Shown here: positions 57,379 through 64,000 of the stretch, one piece after another
How the letters are laid out: each line of letters starts with the position of its first letter
Position numbering within the stretch: position 1 is the first letter of the stretch
Notes under the pieces: model-generated
The model's input: only the letters and a program-made list of their open reading frames with translations
Databases searched by the model: none
Told to the model about the DNA's origin: nothing
Translations under genes and position numbers: made by a program
NCBI GenBank assembly: GCA_016710585.1
Contig: JADJVN010000046.1
Span: 248,001-312,000 of the forward strand
Reading direction: 5' to 3'
DNA length: 64,000 bases
DNA from: Saprospiraceae bacterium
GTDB taxonomy: Bacteria; Bacteroidota; Bacteroidia; Chitinophagales; Saprospiraceae

Positions 57379-57666
57379 TTAGTCTATATATTTTAAAATA
57401 TCAGACTCAGACCTTAATAGAAAAATCCAACCGTAGATAAATTTCTCAGGTAAACAAACCATAATTCTATTTTTTCCATCTGCAGCAACCACGCGCTGAT
57501 CAGCGCGTAGTTGACCCAATTCTGGATCATTTAGAAGATTCTCTCTTTGTCTATGATAATTAATGTTTAAAGCCTCACAAATTGGCTTAATAGCAACATA
57601 GATCTGATTGTCTACTTTAGTGTAATAAATCCTTTTTTCATTGAAAAATATGTAGTTTGAGTTCAT
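57379..57666 (-). CDS. Phage antirepressor N-terminal domain protein (P22_AR_N-like)
   Basis: The 95 residues follow the pattern of antirepressor N-terminal domains: IYYTKVDNQIYVAIKPICEALNINYHRQRE, cut here to its key parts YVAIKPICEALNI and the later CLPEKFIYGWIF. Such proteins bind and block phage repressors or act as regulators. It overlaps the exonuclease gene by four bases. No C-terminal effector domain is attached. Confidence 0.6.
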   Translation of the reverse strand: MNSNYIFFNEKRIYYTKVDNQIYVAIKPICEALNINYHRQRENLLNDPELGQLRADQRVVAADGKNRIMVCLPEKFIYGWIFLLRSESDILKYID

Positions 57667-58193
57667 AATAAACGATTTTGAATTAAATAATCATTTGTAA
57701 TATTTTTTTCCCTTTTAATTATTGACCATAGTTTTTTGAGATTGACAACGTCTTCAAGATTGTATCTCAATAATCTTTCTTTCCTTTTTGGATTTCTCCA
57801 GTCATTCCAGATCTTGAATACAGATTTTTTGTATTCTGCTTCCTGACGATAAATCCCGTATTTTTTTTCTATTTCTGATAATTTGTACGATTTTGATTTA
57901 ATATTCCTTCGAAATATCTTCAGCAGATTGATACAGATGAATTTATCTCTAAGATTTATTCCAAAATGACTTTCTATCACTCCAATATCAGGGCCATAGA
58001 AATAAATTACTTTAACTGAGGAGAGCGCTTGGAGGAAATTTTTCTTAGTTAGACTTTTATCGAATAGCTGATCTTTGTCTCCATTCTGATAGACATATCC
58101 GATTAAGAATACATTCCCTCCTATATACCACTCTGCATCTAGATAGATGCTTCTATGAGAAATATTTGTACTCCCATGAGAACGTTTTCTCAT
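57663..58193 (-). CDS. RNase H-like exonuclease (YprB / RNase_H_2 type)
   Basis: The 176 residues show the DEDD pattern of predicted 3'-5' exonucleases: YLDAEW for the first acidic pair, YFYGPDIGVIESHFG for the second region, and RYNLEDVVNLKKLW for the last Asp. The spacing matches the RNase_H_2 family rather than DnaQ. It may act in replication, recombination or decay of host nucleic acid. Confidence 0.65.
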   Translation of the reverse strand: MRKRSHGSTNISHRSIYLDAEWYIGGNVFLIGYVYQNGDKDQLFDKSLTKKNFLQALSSVKVIYFYGPDIGVIESHFGINLRDKFICINLLKIFRRNIKSKSYKLSEIEKKYGIYRQEAEYKKSVFKIWNDWRNPKRKERLLRYNLEDVVNLKKLWSIIKREKNITNDYLIQNRLL

Positions 58194-58199
58194 GCTTCT

Positions 58200-58514
58200 C
58201 TAACTTATAATACTTTTATCTGGAATCTCGACTACTGGTTTTTTAATGAATGCATTTTTATCCTCTTCATTCATTTCCCAGATAGCCACAATCTTAACAT
58301 CTACTATTTTTGTAGGGCCAAGATGGGATCTGAGTGTTGGTTTTATTGCATTCTTTATGTCATTTGCAAGGATATAAAGATTTGGATAAACTGGTAATTC
58401 AAGGACTGTGATATCCCAATTTTGATTTAATACGATCTTATGTAACTTCAGATTCTGAATTTCATAAGTGTAGTTAAAACTTACTCCAAAAAATCTTTTC
58501 TTGCTATCGGACAT
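58200..58514 (-). CDS. Hypothetical protein, 104 residues
   Basis: The start at 58514 (MSDSKKRFFGV) is used because the longer frame begins inside a terminator hairpin. The protein is beta-rich and soluble, with no recognised domain. It is the first gene after the terminator at 58537 in the minus direction. Confidence 0.45.
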   Translation of the reverse strand: MSDSKKRFFGVSFNYTYEIQNLKLHKIVLNQNWDITVLELPVYPNLYILANDIKNAIKPTLRSHLGPTKIVDVKIVAIWEMNEEDKNAFIKKPVVEIPDKSIIS

Positions 58515-58536
58515 AATAAATAGTTTTTTAAAAAAT

Positions 58537-58562
58537 GGAGTCAAGGGTCTATTCTTGACTCC
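58537..58562 (-). terminator. Terminator GGAGTCAAG / CTTGACTCC
   Basis: A perfect nine-base stem with an eight-base loop, followed by T on the minus strand. It resembles the hairpin after the capsid gene (GGGAGTCGA). It lies between the two leading small genes and the rest of the early operon and could attenuate it. Confidence 0.7.
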
Positions 58563-58615
58563 CTACATAAATTTCCAAAGGGAAGGGAAAATTTTTGTCT
58601 TGTGTATCGCTCTTC

Positions 58616-58864
58616 TCAGGATTGATTTACCGCTTCGCCAGTAGGTTCATAAGACATCATATAATCTGCTTCCCTTATTCCAGAAATAATGTATCGTTTA
58701 TCGTTGAAGCCAGTGACACATTTGTACCATCTCTTATCTTTATCTAATAATGGCATAAATGGTGCAAGGGCTCTTTTACATTCTTCAGATGACAGTTCAT
58801 CACACGGATCCAGAATGTCGTCTGGTTCTGGTTTAATCAGAAGATTACTAATCTTGTACATCAA
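58616..58864 (-). CDS. Hypothetical protein, 82 residues
   Basis: A small acidic protein (EPDDILDPCDELSSEECK) with no known domain. It overlaps the upstream gene by 17 bases, so they are coupled. Confidence 0.45.
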   Translation of the reverse strand: MMYKISNLLIKPEPDDILDPCDELSSEECKRALAPFMPLLDKDKRWYKCVTGFNDKRYIISGIREADYMMSYEPTGEAVNQS

Positions 58865-59099
58865 TTCCTACACTTTTAAGCATTCGTGAAGTGATGCCAA
58901 GATGATAAACCAGTTTTTCCGAGTGCTTGGCATAGAAAAGTCTCATACTTTTATACTGCTCCTCTGTGATACCAACGTCTGCCATAACTTCATCAGTGAT
59001 AAAAAGCCTGCGTAATGCAGGGTAATTGCATTTGCCAGAACTGGACACAAGTCCAAACATGCTGCAGAGGCTCTTTTTGATAAAATTATCGCTGTCCAC
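58848..59099 (-). CDS. Hypothetical protein, 83 residues, GTG start
   Basis: The frame starts with GTG at 59099. The TACATTTG box at 59104-59111 lies only four bases upstream, so its transcript would be leaderless or nearly so. The protein is helical with a possible small DNA-binding fold (DVGITEEQYKSMR), but this is not certain. As the first gene behind the GTAC operator it may be the regulator of the operon. Confidence 0.45.
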   Translation of the reverse strand: MDSDNFIKKSLCSMFGLVSSSGKCNYPALRRLFITDEVMADVGITEEQYKSMRLFYAKHSEKLVYHLGITSRMLKSVGIDVQD

Positions 59100-59100
59100 A

Positions 59101-59145
59101 GTACAAATGTACGATTATTACGAATATATGTACTATAATATAGTA
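59101..59145 (-). promoter_or_regulatory. GTAC-type promoter/operator, copy 3
   Basis: GTACAAATGTAC (59101-59112) overlaps the minus-strand -7 box TACATTTG. Upstream on that strand follow CGTAATAAT and the perfect palindrome GTACTATA-TTATAGTAC region around 59130-59145. The same elements occur at 35811 and 53973. Confidence 0.5.
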
Positions 59146-60210
59146 CTTTATTTTTGTTAAATGTTTTTATTCCTAATAATTAAATTGAAAATCAATTAAT
59201 TATGATATTAAACAAGTTCTATAATACATAACATCTAAGCAGTTTTCTAGCGAAATAGATCAATATGTCATAAGTACATACGTCTGGATAAACTCGCATT
59301 GATTTAAATGTAAGTTATATCAGTTATGAAGGTTTTTGAGCGTTTTAATTCTCAAAAATTCATTCGGAATACTCTGTTTCTACAGTTTACACCACTTCAT
59401 TTTGGGTATTTTTTTTTATTTGGTGAGCATGTGAAATAATTAAATTATTGAAAATTAATTAATTATCACTTATTAGAAACTACTTAGTAAAAAAGTTATA
59501 AACTATTTTCACAGTATAATAGATTGATTGATCTACTCATATAACTTATTTGTAATATATAATTGTTAAAGTGTCTCAACATCGTGAACCATACTACCAT
59601 GATTAGTATATATGTTGAAATCCTTTTAAATTCAAAATAATATTCTTAATTAAAATAAATACCCAAAATAAAGTCATACCCAAGCAGTTTTGGGTGGATT
59701 TGGGTATTTGGGCATCCATACCCAAAACCAAGAAAAGAAAAAAATTCTTGGGTATGGTTTTGGGTATGGTTTTGGGTACGATTTTAGCCCTTTTTTTTTA
59801 AGTGTCCAAATATTATTTTATATTCTTATTTTTTTATTAATAAAAAAGAATTATATATTGTAAAAGCGCAAATACCCAAAATCGTACCCAAAACCAACGA
59901 TTTTTTCCCAAATTCAAAAAAAATGCCCTTTTTTGACTCACGGCCGACATATGCAAAAAAAAACTAATATAAATACTTGATAGATTTTTATAATATATAA
60001 GTATATCCGAAAATACGCGCGAAAACTCTGATTCTGCTTCTGCCCAATGATGCTGAAGCTTTTGATTTTGGAAATGAAGTTTTTTAAAAAATATATGGTG
60101 TTCTGGCCAGCCAGAACAGCTTTAGTACATGGCTAAAGCCATGTAGAAAGAAAAATCGTGTTCTGGCCAGCCAGAACAAGTTTAAAGCATGGCTAAAGCC
60201 ATGTAGTTTT
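59146..60210. other. Gene-free stretch with candidate replication origin (iterons)
   Basis: About 1.1 kb holds no convincing gene. Between 59400 and 59893 the motif TTTTGGGTAT or its complement occurs about 11 times, in both orientations, for example at 59400, 59659, 59688, 59699, 59718, 59746, 59758, 59770, 59872 and 59884. A 16-base perfect inverted repeat, with TTTTGGGTACG as its core, links 59770-59785 and 59878-59893 across a very AT-rich spacer. A TTTTTGAG/CTCAAAAA hairpin is at 59333-59358. Iterons, AT-rich DNA and position near the primase-helicase suggest an origin. Confidence 0.55.
60098..60206 (+). repeat. Two tandem units, each with two palindromes
   Basis: Each unit has GTTCTGGC-CA-GCCAGAAC (60100-60117 and 60160-60177) and CATGGCT-AA-AGCCATG (60128-60143 and 60188-60203), spaced alike. 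The palindromes are exact in both units while the linkers differ. A T9 run follows the second unit. They lie directly upstream of a consensus promoter. Confidence 0.8.
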
Positions 60211-60212
60211 TT

Positions 60213-60245
60213 TTTGAATGAAATGCTTGTCTCTTGCTATATTTG
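60213..60245 (+). promoter_or_regulatory. Consensus promoter of the small plus-strand gene
   Basis: TTTG (60213-60216) and TATATTTG (60238-60245) are exactly 21 bases apart, matching the Bacteroidota consensus. The predicted start of transcription is about 15-20 bases before the ATG at 60269. Confidence 0.65.
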
Positions 60246-60268
60246 CAGAAACGATAATAAATATTATT

Positions 60269-60508
60269 ATGATATTAAGAAAGTTTTCGTCTTATCAAGA
60301 GTGTTTAGAGTTTGTGGAATATAATAAAGTAATCTTCAAGACACTATATATAAAAAGAGATATGACGGCCAGGAAAGTCGCTGAGAATCAAAACATCTAT
60401 TACGACAATAACTTTCAAAAAGCCTTACTGCGTGTATGCGGATCAAAGGGTATGGGATTAGGAGGATCCAGAATAGGATCTGGAAAGAAAAAGATTATTG
60501 ATAAATAG
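60269..60508 (+). CDS. Small basic protein, possible DNA-binding regulator
   Basis: The ATG at 60269 (MILRKFSSYQE) is chosen because the promoter -7 box lies inside the longer frame. The 79-residue product has a helical part with TARKVAENQNIYYD, which could be a helix-turn-helix, and a Gly/Lys-rich tail (GLGGSRIGSGKKK). It is transcribed alone against the replication genes and behind the palindromic repeats, so autoregulation is plausible. Confidence 0.5.
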   Translation: MILRKFSSYQECLEFVEYNKVIFKTLYIKRDMTARKVAENQNIYYDNNFQKALLRVCGSKGMGLGGSRIGSGKKKIIDK

Positions 60509-60517
60509 GGCTATAAT

Positions 60518-60733
60518 TTATTCAGGTAAGCTGTGATAGTCAATACCAAAATCCTCTTTAAAAAATTGAATACATTCCTCGAATGTATAAGCATTATCCT
60601 TTACCAATTCATTAAAAAGATCAGTCGTGTGGGATTTTGTATTAAAAGCTTTTTGGACCCAAGCTGCATTAGGATGCATACTTTTGTAGGTATCTGTCGA
60701 TTCTTTTCCTTGCAATTTGCTTGAATTTTTCAT
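60518..60733 (-). CDS. Hypothetical protein, 71 residues
   Basis: A small soluble helical protein (FNELVKDNAYTFEECIQFFKED). It overlaps the upstream membrane-protein gene by 65 bases, an unusually long overlap, so either its true start is later or the upstream end is affected by a frameshift. Confidence 0.4.
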   Translation of the reverse strand: MKNSSKLQGKESTDTYKSMHPNAAWVQKAFNTKSHTTDLFNELVKDNAYTFEECIQFFKEDFGIDYHSLPE

Positions 60734-61145
60734 CTGTAGAATTTTTTTGCTTTAAAAAAATATTTGTGAGCAAATACTCATCTTCCGATATTTTATAAAA
60801 GAATATACGAATTGCATCTTTAATAAGTTCACCTGATATTGTATCATTTTTAAAAAACTTAACAAAGTTACCTTTTAATTCTGGATTTGTGATCAATTGT
60901 AGAGTAACAATCTCAGCTTTTCGTCGAAATCTGCTATCAAATTGCATTAATTCATTTTCAAATACTTGTTTATCTCCTTCATGGTAATAGATGAATTTAC
61001 GCTTTGGAGTTAATCCTTTGATACCAAAAAGTCTTTTGTTGCTGTCTTTAGCACTAAATATAAATTTAACAATAAGATAGAATAAACCACTATATACAAG
61101 AACAGTAATAATGGACTCTAAAAATGATTCTTTTCGTTTTTTCAT
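60669..61145 (-). CDS. Hypothetical membrane-anchored protein, 158 residues
   Basis: One membrane helix near the N-terminus (IITVLVYSGLFYLIVKFIF) is followed by a basic soluble domain of about 120 residues without recognised motif. It lies nine bases after the primase-helicase gene. Confidence 0.45.
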   Translation of the reverse strand: MKKRKESFLESIITVLVYSGLFYLIVKFIFSAKDSNKRLFGIKGLTPKRKFIYYHEGDKQVFENELMQFDSRFRRKAEIVTLQLITNPELKGNFVKFFKNDTISGELIKDAIRIFFYKISEDEYLLTNIFLKQKNSTDEKFKQIARKRIDRYLQKYAS

Positions 61146-61154
61146 ATTAATATT

Positions 61155-63638
61155 TTAAAATGGTACCTCCCCAGTTATGGCCTTATCAATGTCGTTGTAC
61201 AGCTGAGTGAAACTTGATTTCGAATTATAGAATTTTATAAATTCAGCTGCAGGGAATGGCGGTGCTTTCTCTTTATAAAAATGACTCATGTATGCCTCGG
61301 CCGTTATAGATGACTTTAGACTGAGTCCGTGTTCTTCAGCTTCGCGTATATCCTTTATTGGGAATAGATTTATGATCTCTGCAGCTGACCAGAATTCTGT
61401 TGCATGGAATGTATAGTAATTGGTTTTTCTCACCTGAGTCTGAACCAGGTCATCTGAGTCCATAAAATCACTTATGATGACATTGTAAAATTCATACTTA
61501 CGTGAGTATCCTATATTTCTTTTGTTCCATCTATCCTCAACGATCCATTTCACTGAAGATAGATTTAGAGATCTCTCCCCTACCATTTCTTTAAGATCAT
61601 TTAGGCCAAGATTTACAACCAACTTGAAAGAGTTTGTCATGTAGTTTTTGATAGTATGTTCTATCAATACTTCGTTTGCTGGTCTAGATTTGGCAATAAC
61701 TCGTTCTAGTCCTTCAGTCTTGCGAATGTCTGGATGAAACCACATACGGTCCTCGTTGGGGGTAACTATTGACCTATATGATAAGTATCCAAGAAGTGCA
61801 GGAATCTCTGCGCATAGCTTGTCATAGAAATCGATTATATAATGTTCTTTTGGGATCTGTGGAACATCACGAATCCAGAACCTTTGATCATTCTTTGTTA
61901 TAATAGCGAAATCATCAATATTATTTGAGCTCAGACCGATTTTCAGGAAAGTTTGAGTTTCAGATCGTTTTACATTCTTTTCATTGCTAGGGCTTTCTTC
62001 TTGCGTTGTGAAGGCCTTTACTTTTTCCATTGTTTCGCGCTTATTCAAAAGTGCTTCATCTATTGCAATGAGTAAGCAGTTTACAAAATATGCTGTGAAA
62101 TTATCCATAAGCATCTCAGGAGGAACTATCCTGGCGTTTTGTTGGAACACTGCTACCATCCACTTCCAAAACATCGATTTGCCTGTTTGATTTTCTTTTG
62201 ACAGTAAGGATAGTATAGGAAGCATTTGTTTAGGTCGAAGATACAGGAGTTGGATATAATCAAAACCCAACTCCCATTCTTGTATCTTCGCTCCTTTATA
62301 TACGAACTCCTTTTCTCCAAATATATGCTTGATAAATTGAAATGACACAGGGATATCTTCAAGTGTAGTATTCTGCTTTGCTTTGTGGGTTATCTTCATG
62401 TATCGATTATACCAATGAGTTTCAAATCCTTCCTCTGATGATGTAGTTATTTTTTGCTTGTATTCTAAGTGACCAGGCTCGTTAAAAAATCCATGGTAGA
62501 ATTCTATATCCTTTAGAATTCTCTCCACTTCAGTTTTATTCCTTGACTTAAACATTTCCTTGATCGATGATAAATCTGTGTCTAGTAAAGTATTTTTTAC
62601 AAATGCTGAAGATGTTGGCATAGTGGCATGCATGTAATAGTCTTTCATTATTCGTACAAACTGTGCAGCTTCTCCAGACTTGCGATATACAAGTTCATTT
62701 TTATCAAGATCCCAAGAGTAAACTCCGTTACGATAAATAAATTCTTCGAATCCAATATCTTGGCCATACTTATCATAAAACACACTTGCATCTGCTTGTA
62801 TTCCAAACAATTCTTGTATCTTATAAAATGGCCATGTAGTAATATCATATCTGCGGATATGATAGGTCTGGCCACTCGAATTATTGAGTTCTCTTTTTAA
62901 CTGTTCTACATCTATTTTTGACAAGAGCAAATCATCAAGTCCTTTTGCTGCAGACTCTTCGTGTATGTGTGCGTAGAATAAATTTACTTTCCAATCTCTG
63001 CACAATGATTTGAATAAACTTACTGAGGTATAGAATGAATTTGGTCTTTTATATAAATCTTTTTTTGGTTCCCAATTTATGCGTAAAGTATCTGCATCAG
63101 TGAGCCACATCACGTCCTCAACCTCACAAGTTTCTACTAACAATTTTATGTCATGAAAGACATCTTTTGCATTCTTTTCTTTCCAAACGGTTATACCAGG
63201 AAAACCAATACAAAAAATACCATGTTTACAGGCTACATGAGCTTTTTTGTATCCTTCAGTTATAATCAAACGTTTGATTTTTTTCTTCTCTTTGAATGCT
63301 TTTACAATTTCTTTTGATATCCATGGCCACACTCCTTGATTTTTATGTACAGGTAGATATTTTGGCCCATCTCCTGGATCTTTGAATCTTCGGATTTGTA
63401 TAGGCTGTATAGAGATTTTGGATTTTGCTTCAGATACATCAATCGATCTTATATTGCCATGTATATCCATTACATTAAACAATACATTGTCGTTATCGTC
63501 ATCTTGGAATAAATGCTTTTTATAAGTGTGTGAAGGAACCTCGTCTGGTAGTGGATTGAAGTATCCAAAATCGATCTTTGGATCAAAAGCAATCTCCTTC
63601 ATAACTTCAGCAAAGAAGCTAGTTGTAGAATTAACCAT
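61155..63638 (-). CDS. TOPRIM-like / SF3 helicase primase-helicase of the element
   Basis: The 827-residue protein has an N-terminal TOPRIM-like (DUF3854-type) part with LIITEGYKKAHVA and VMWLTDADTL, and a C-terminal superfamily 3-like ATPase: Walker A SKENQTGKSMFWKW, Walker B LLIAIDEALL, and a sensor-type IGLSSNN. This layout is common in Bacteroidota plasmids and phages and should start and unwind the element's replication fork. The linker domain between residues 270 and 450 is not recognised. The frame is intact. Confidence 0.8.
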   Translation of the reverse strand: MVNSTTSFFAEVMKEIAFDPKIDFGYFNPLPDEVPSHTYKKHLFQDDDNDNVLFNVMDIHGNIRSIDVSEAKSKISIQPIQIRRFKDPGDGPKYLPVHKNQGVWPWISKEIVKAFKEKKKIKRLIITEGYKKAHVACKHGIFCIGFPGITVWKEKNAKDVFHDIKLLVETCEVEDVMWLTDADTLRINWEPKKDLYKRPNSFYTSVSLFKSLCRDWKVNLFYAHIHEESAAKGLDDLLLSKIDVEQLKRELNNSSGQTYHIRRYDITTWPFYKIQELFGIQADASVFYDKYGQDIGFEEFIYRNGVYSWDLDKNELVYRKSGEAAQFVRIMKDYYMHATMPTSSAFVKNTLLDTDLSSIKEMFKSRNKTEVERILKDIEFYHGFFNEPGHLEYKQKITTSSEEGFETHWYNRYMKITHKAKQNTTLEDIPVSFQFIKHIFGEKEFVYKGAKIQEWELGFDYIQLLYLRPKQMLPILSLLSKENQTGKSMFWKWMVAVFQQNARIVPPEMLMDNFTAYFVNCLLIAIDEALLNKRETMEKVKAFTTQEESPSNEKNVKRSETQTFLKIGLSSNNIDDFAIITKNDQRFWIRDVPQIPKEHYIIDFYDKLCAEIPALLGYLSYRSIVTPNEDRMWFHPDIRKTEGLERVIAKSRPANEVLIEHTIKNYMTNSFKLVVNLGLNDLKEMVGERSLNLSSVKWIVEDRWNKRNIGYSRKYEFYNVIISDFMDSDDLVQTQVRKTNYYTFHATEFWSAAEIINLFPIKDIREAEEHGLSLKSSITAEAYMSHFYKEKAPPFPAAEFIKFYNSKSSFTQLYNDIDKAITGEVPF

Positions 63639-63655
63639 AATAGTAATTTTAAACC

Positions 63656-63849
63656 TTAAGAAACGACTTGTTTACCTGATAGATTTAAAAGTCTCTCTAT
63701 TTTCTGCAGACTTTCTTTATGTCAATTGCAACACCTGTCTTAAGTGTTACTTCACCATCATTGACATGTAGTATTGAATCTATGGCGATGATAAATTGTG
63801 AATCATCTGCAGTTCGTGTAAGTTTGAGAAAAGGAGCATCAAAATTCAT
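63656..63849 (-). CDS. Small protein (possible frameshift)
   Basis: From the ATG at 63849 (MNFDAPFLKLTRT) the frame stops after about 50 residues. A one-base shift near 63720 would give a coiled-coil end ESLQKIERLLNLSGKQVV and a stop at 63656. Either form is a small soluble protein of unknown role. Confidence 0.4.
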
Positions 63850-63850
63850 A

Positions 63851-64000
63851 TTAATTTTTTTCAAATGTTTTAAGATAAAATTTTTTCGTGTTAAGGAGTT
63901 CTGCTAATTGATACATCTTAGCATTAATTAATTTTTCTTTTTCCTTTGGACAAAGTCTTCTAGAATTTTGAATTGCGAAAATGCAATTCTTTGCTTGTGT
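63851..64000 (-). CDS. C-terminal end of a gene cut by the right edge
   Basis: The minus-strand frame is open from the window edge to the TAA at 63851-63853, giving about 49 residues (QNSRRLCPKEKEKLIN near the start). It ends two bases before the next ATG, as in the other packed gene pairs. The product cannot be identified. Confidence 0.45.
   Translation of the reverse strand, partial: TQAKNCIFAIQNSRRLCPKEKEKLINAKMYQLAELLNTKKFYLKTFEKN

Larger units (their letters stand above)
33525..64000. mobile_element. Putative integrated phage-like element (right end outside window)
   Basis: From the dif-like site on, housekeeping genes stop. The region holds an insertion sequence, a XerC/XerD-type recombinase, a primase-helicase, an antirepressor-like gene, a candidate origin and about 20 packed virion-type genes. 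Base composition of the 38-53 kb part is visibly less AT-rich than the host part. The exact left border could also be nearer 37.9 kb, and no right border is seen. The content fits a tailless membrane-containing phage better than a plasmid, as no conjugation or partition genes are present. Confidence 0.6.

Noticed and set aside
59400..59893. Repeated TTTTGGGTAT motifs as a CRISPR array
   Set aside because: The copies are only about 10 bases, irregularly spaced and in both orientations, and no cas genes are present. Iterons fit better.
33525..64000. Conjugative or mobilisable plasmid
   Set aside because: No relaxase, coupling protein, type IV secretion or partition gene is visible.

Overview
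The window looks like a chromosome segment of an AT-rich member of the Bacteroidota, probably a Saprospiria- or Chitinophagia-like lineage; rank below phylum is a guess. Pointers are a PorV/PorQ-type type IX secretion protein, PorT-type outer-membrane barrels, BT_3928-like DoxX proteins, a Bacteroidota-style NusB of about 310 residues, and promoters of the TTTG-(about 21 nt)-TAnnTTTG type. Positions 1-33.5 kb are ordinary host chromosome: secDF (cut by the left edge), a GH2 beta-mannosidase, a membrane metallophosphoesterase, nusB, guaA, a lipoprotein, coaD, pruA, rhomboid, rlmH, a degenerate GH13 protein, a SWIM-finger protein, gyrA, TPR protein, NTP pyrophosphohydrolase, porV-like, cysteine desulfurase, glmM, methyltransferase, PAP2, ABC permease, engB, acyltransferase, exonuclease, mnmH and selD.

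Directly after selD lies a 28-bp sequence that closely resembles a dif site (33525-33552). From there to the right edge the content becomes mobile: an IS256-family insertion sequence with a perfect 8-bp target duplication (36501-37912), then a block of about 20 packed minus-strand genes (38.3-53.1 kb) that resembles the morphogenesis module of a tailless, membrane-containing phage. Many of its small proteins have one N- or C-terminal membrane anchor. It also holds two peptidoglycan hydrolases, a membrane-anchored CPYC thioredoxin-like protein, large secreted spike-like proteins, a very basic core-like protein, a transglutaminase-fold protein and two adjacent candidate capsid proteins separated by a strong hairpin terminator. 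I see no terminase, portal, tail or packaging ATPase gene inside the window. The element runs off the right edge, so some parts may be missing.

The right part (54.4-64 kb) is an early/replication module: a XerC/XerD-type recombinase, a metacaspase-like peptidase, an RNase H-like exonuclease, an antirepressor-like domain protein, a 1.1-kb gene-free stretch with about 11 copies of a TTTTGGGTAT motif (candidate origin), tandem palindromes in front of a promoter, and a TOPRIM-like/SF3 primase-helicase. A cassette of promoter, structured leader RNA and gene occurs twice (35.1-35.8 and 53.3-54.0 kb), with compensatory changes in the leader. A GTAC-rich promoter/operator recurs at three places.

Many genes, including the conserved guaA and nusB, are broken by one-base frameshifts, often at short homopolymers, and two by in-frame stops. 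This pattern points to draft-assembly indels more than to real gene decay, so such genes are annotated below as joined coding regions.
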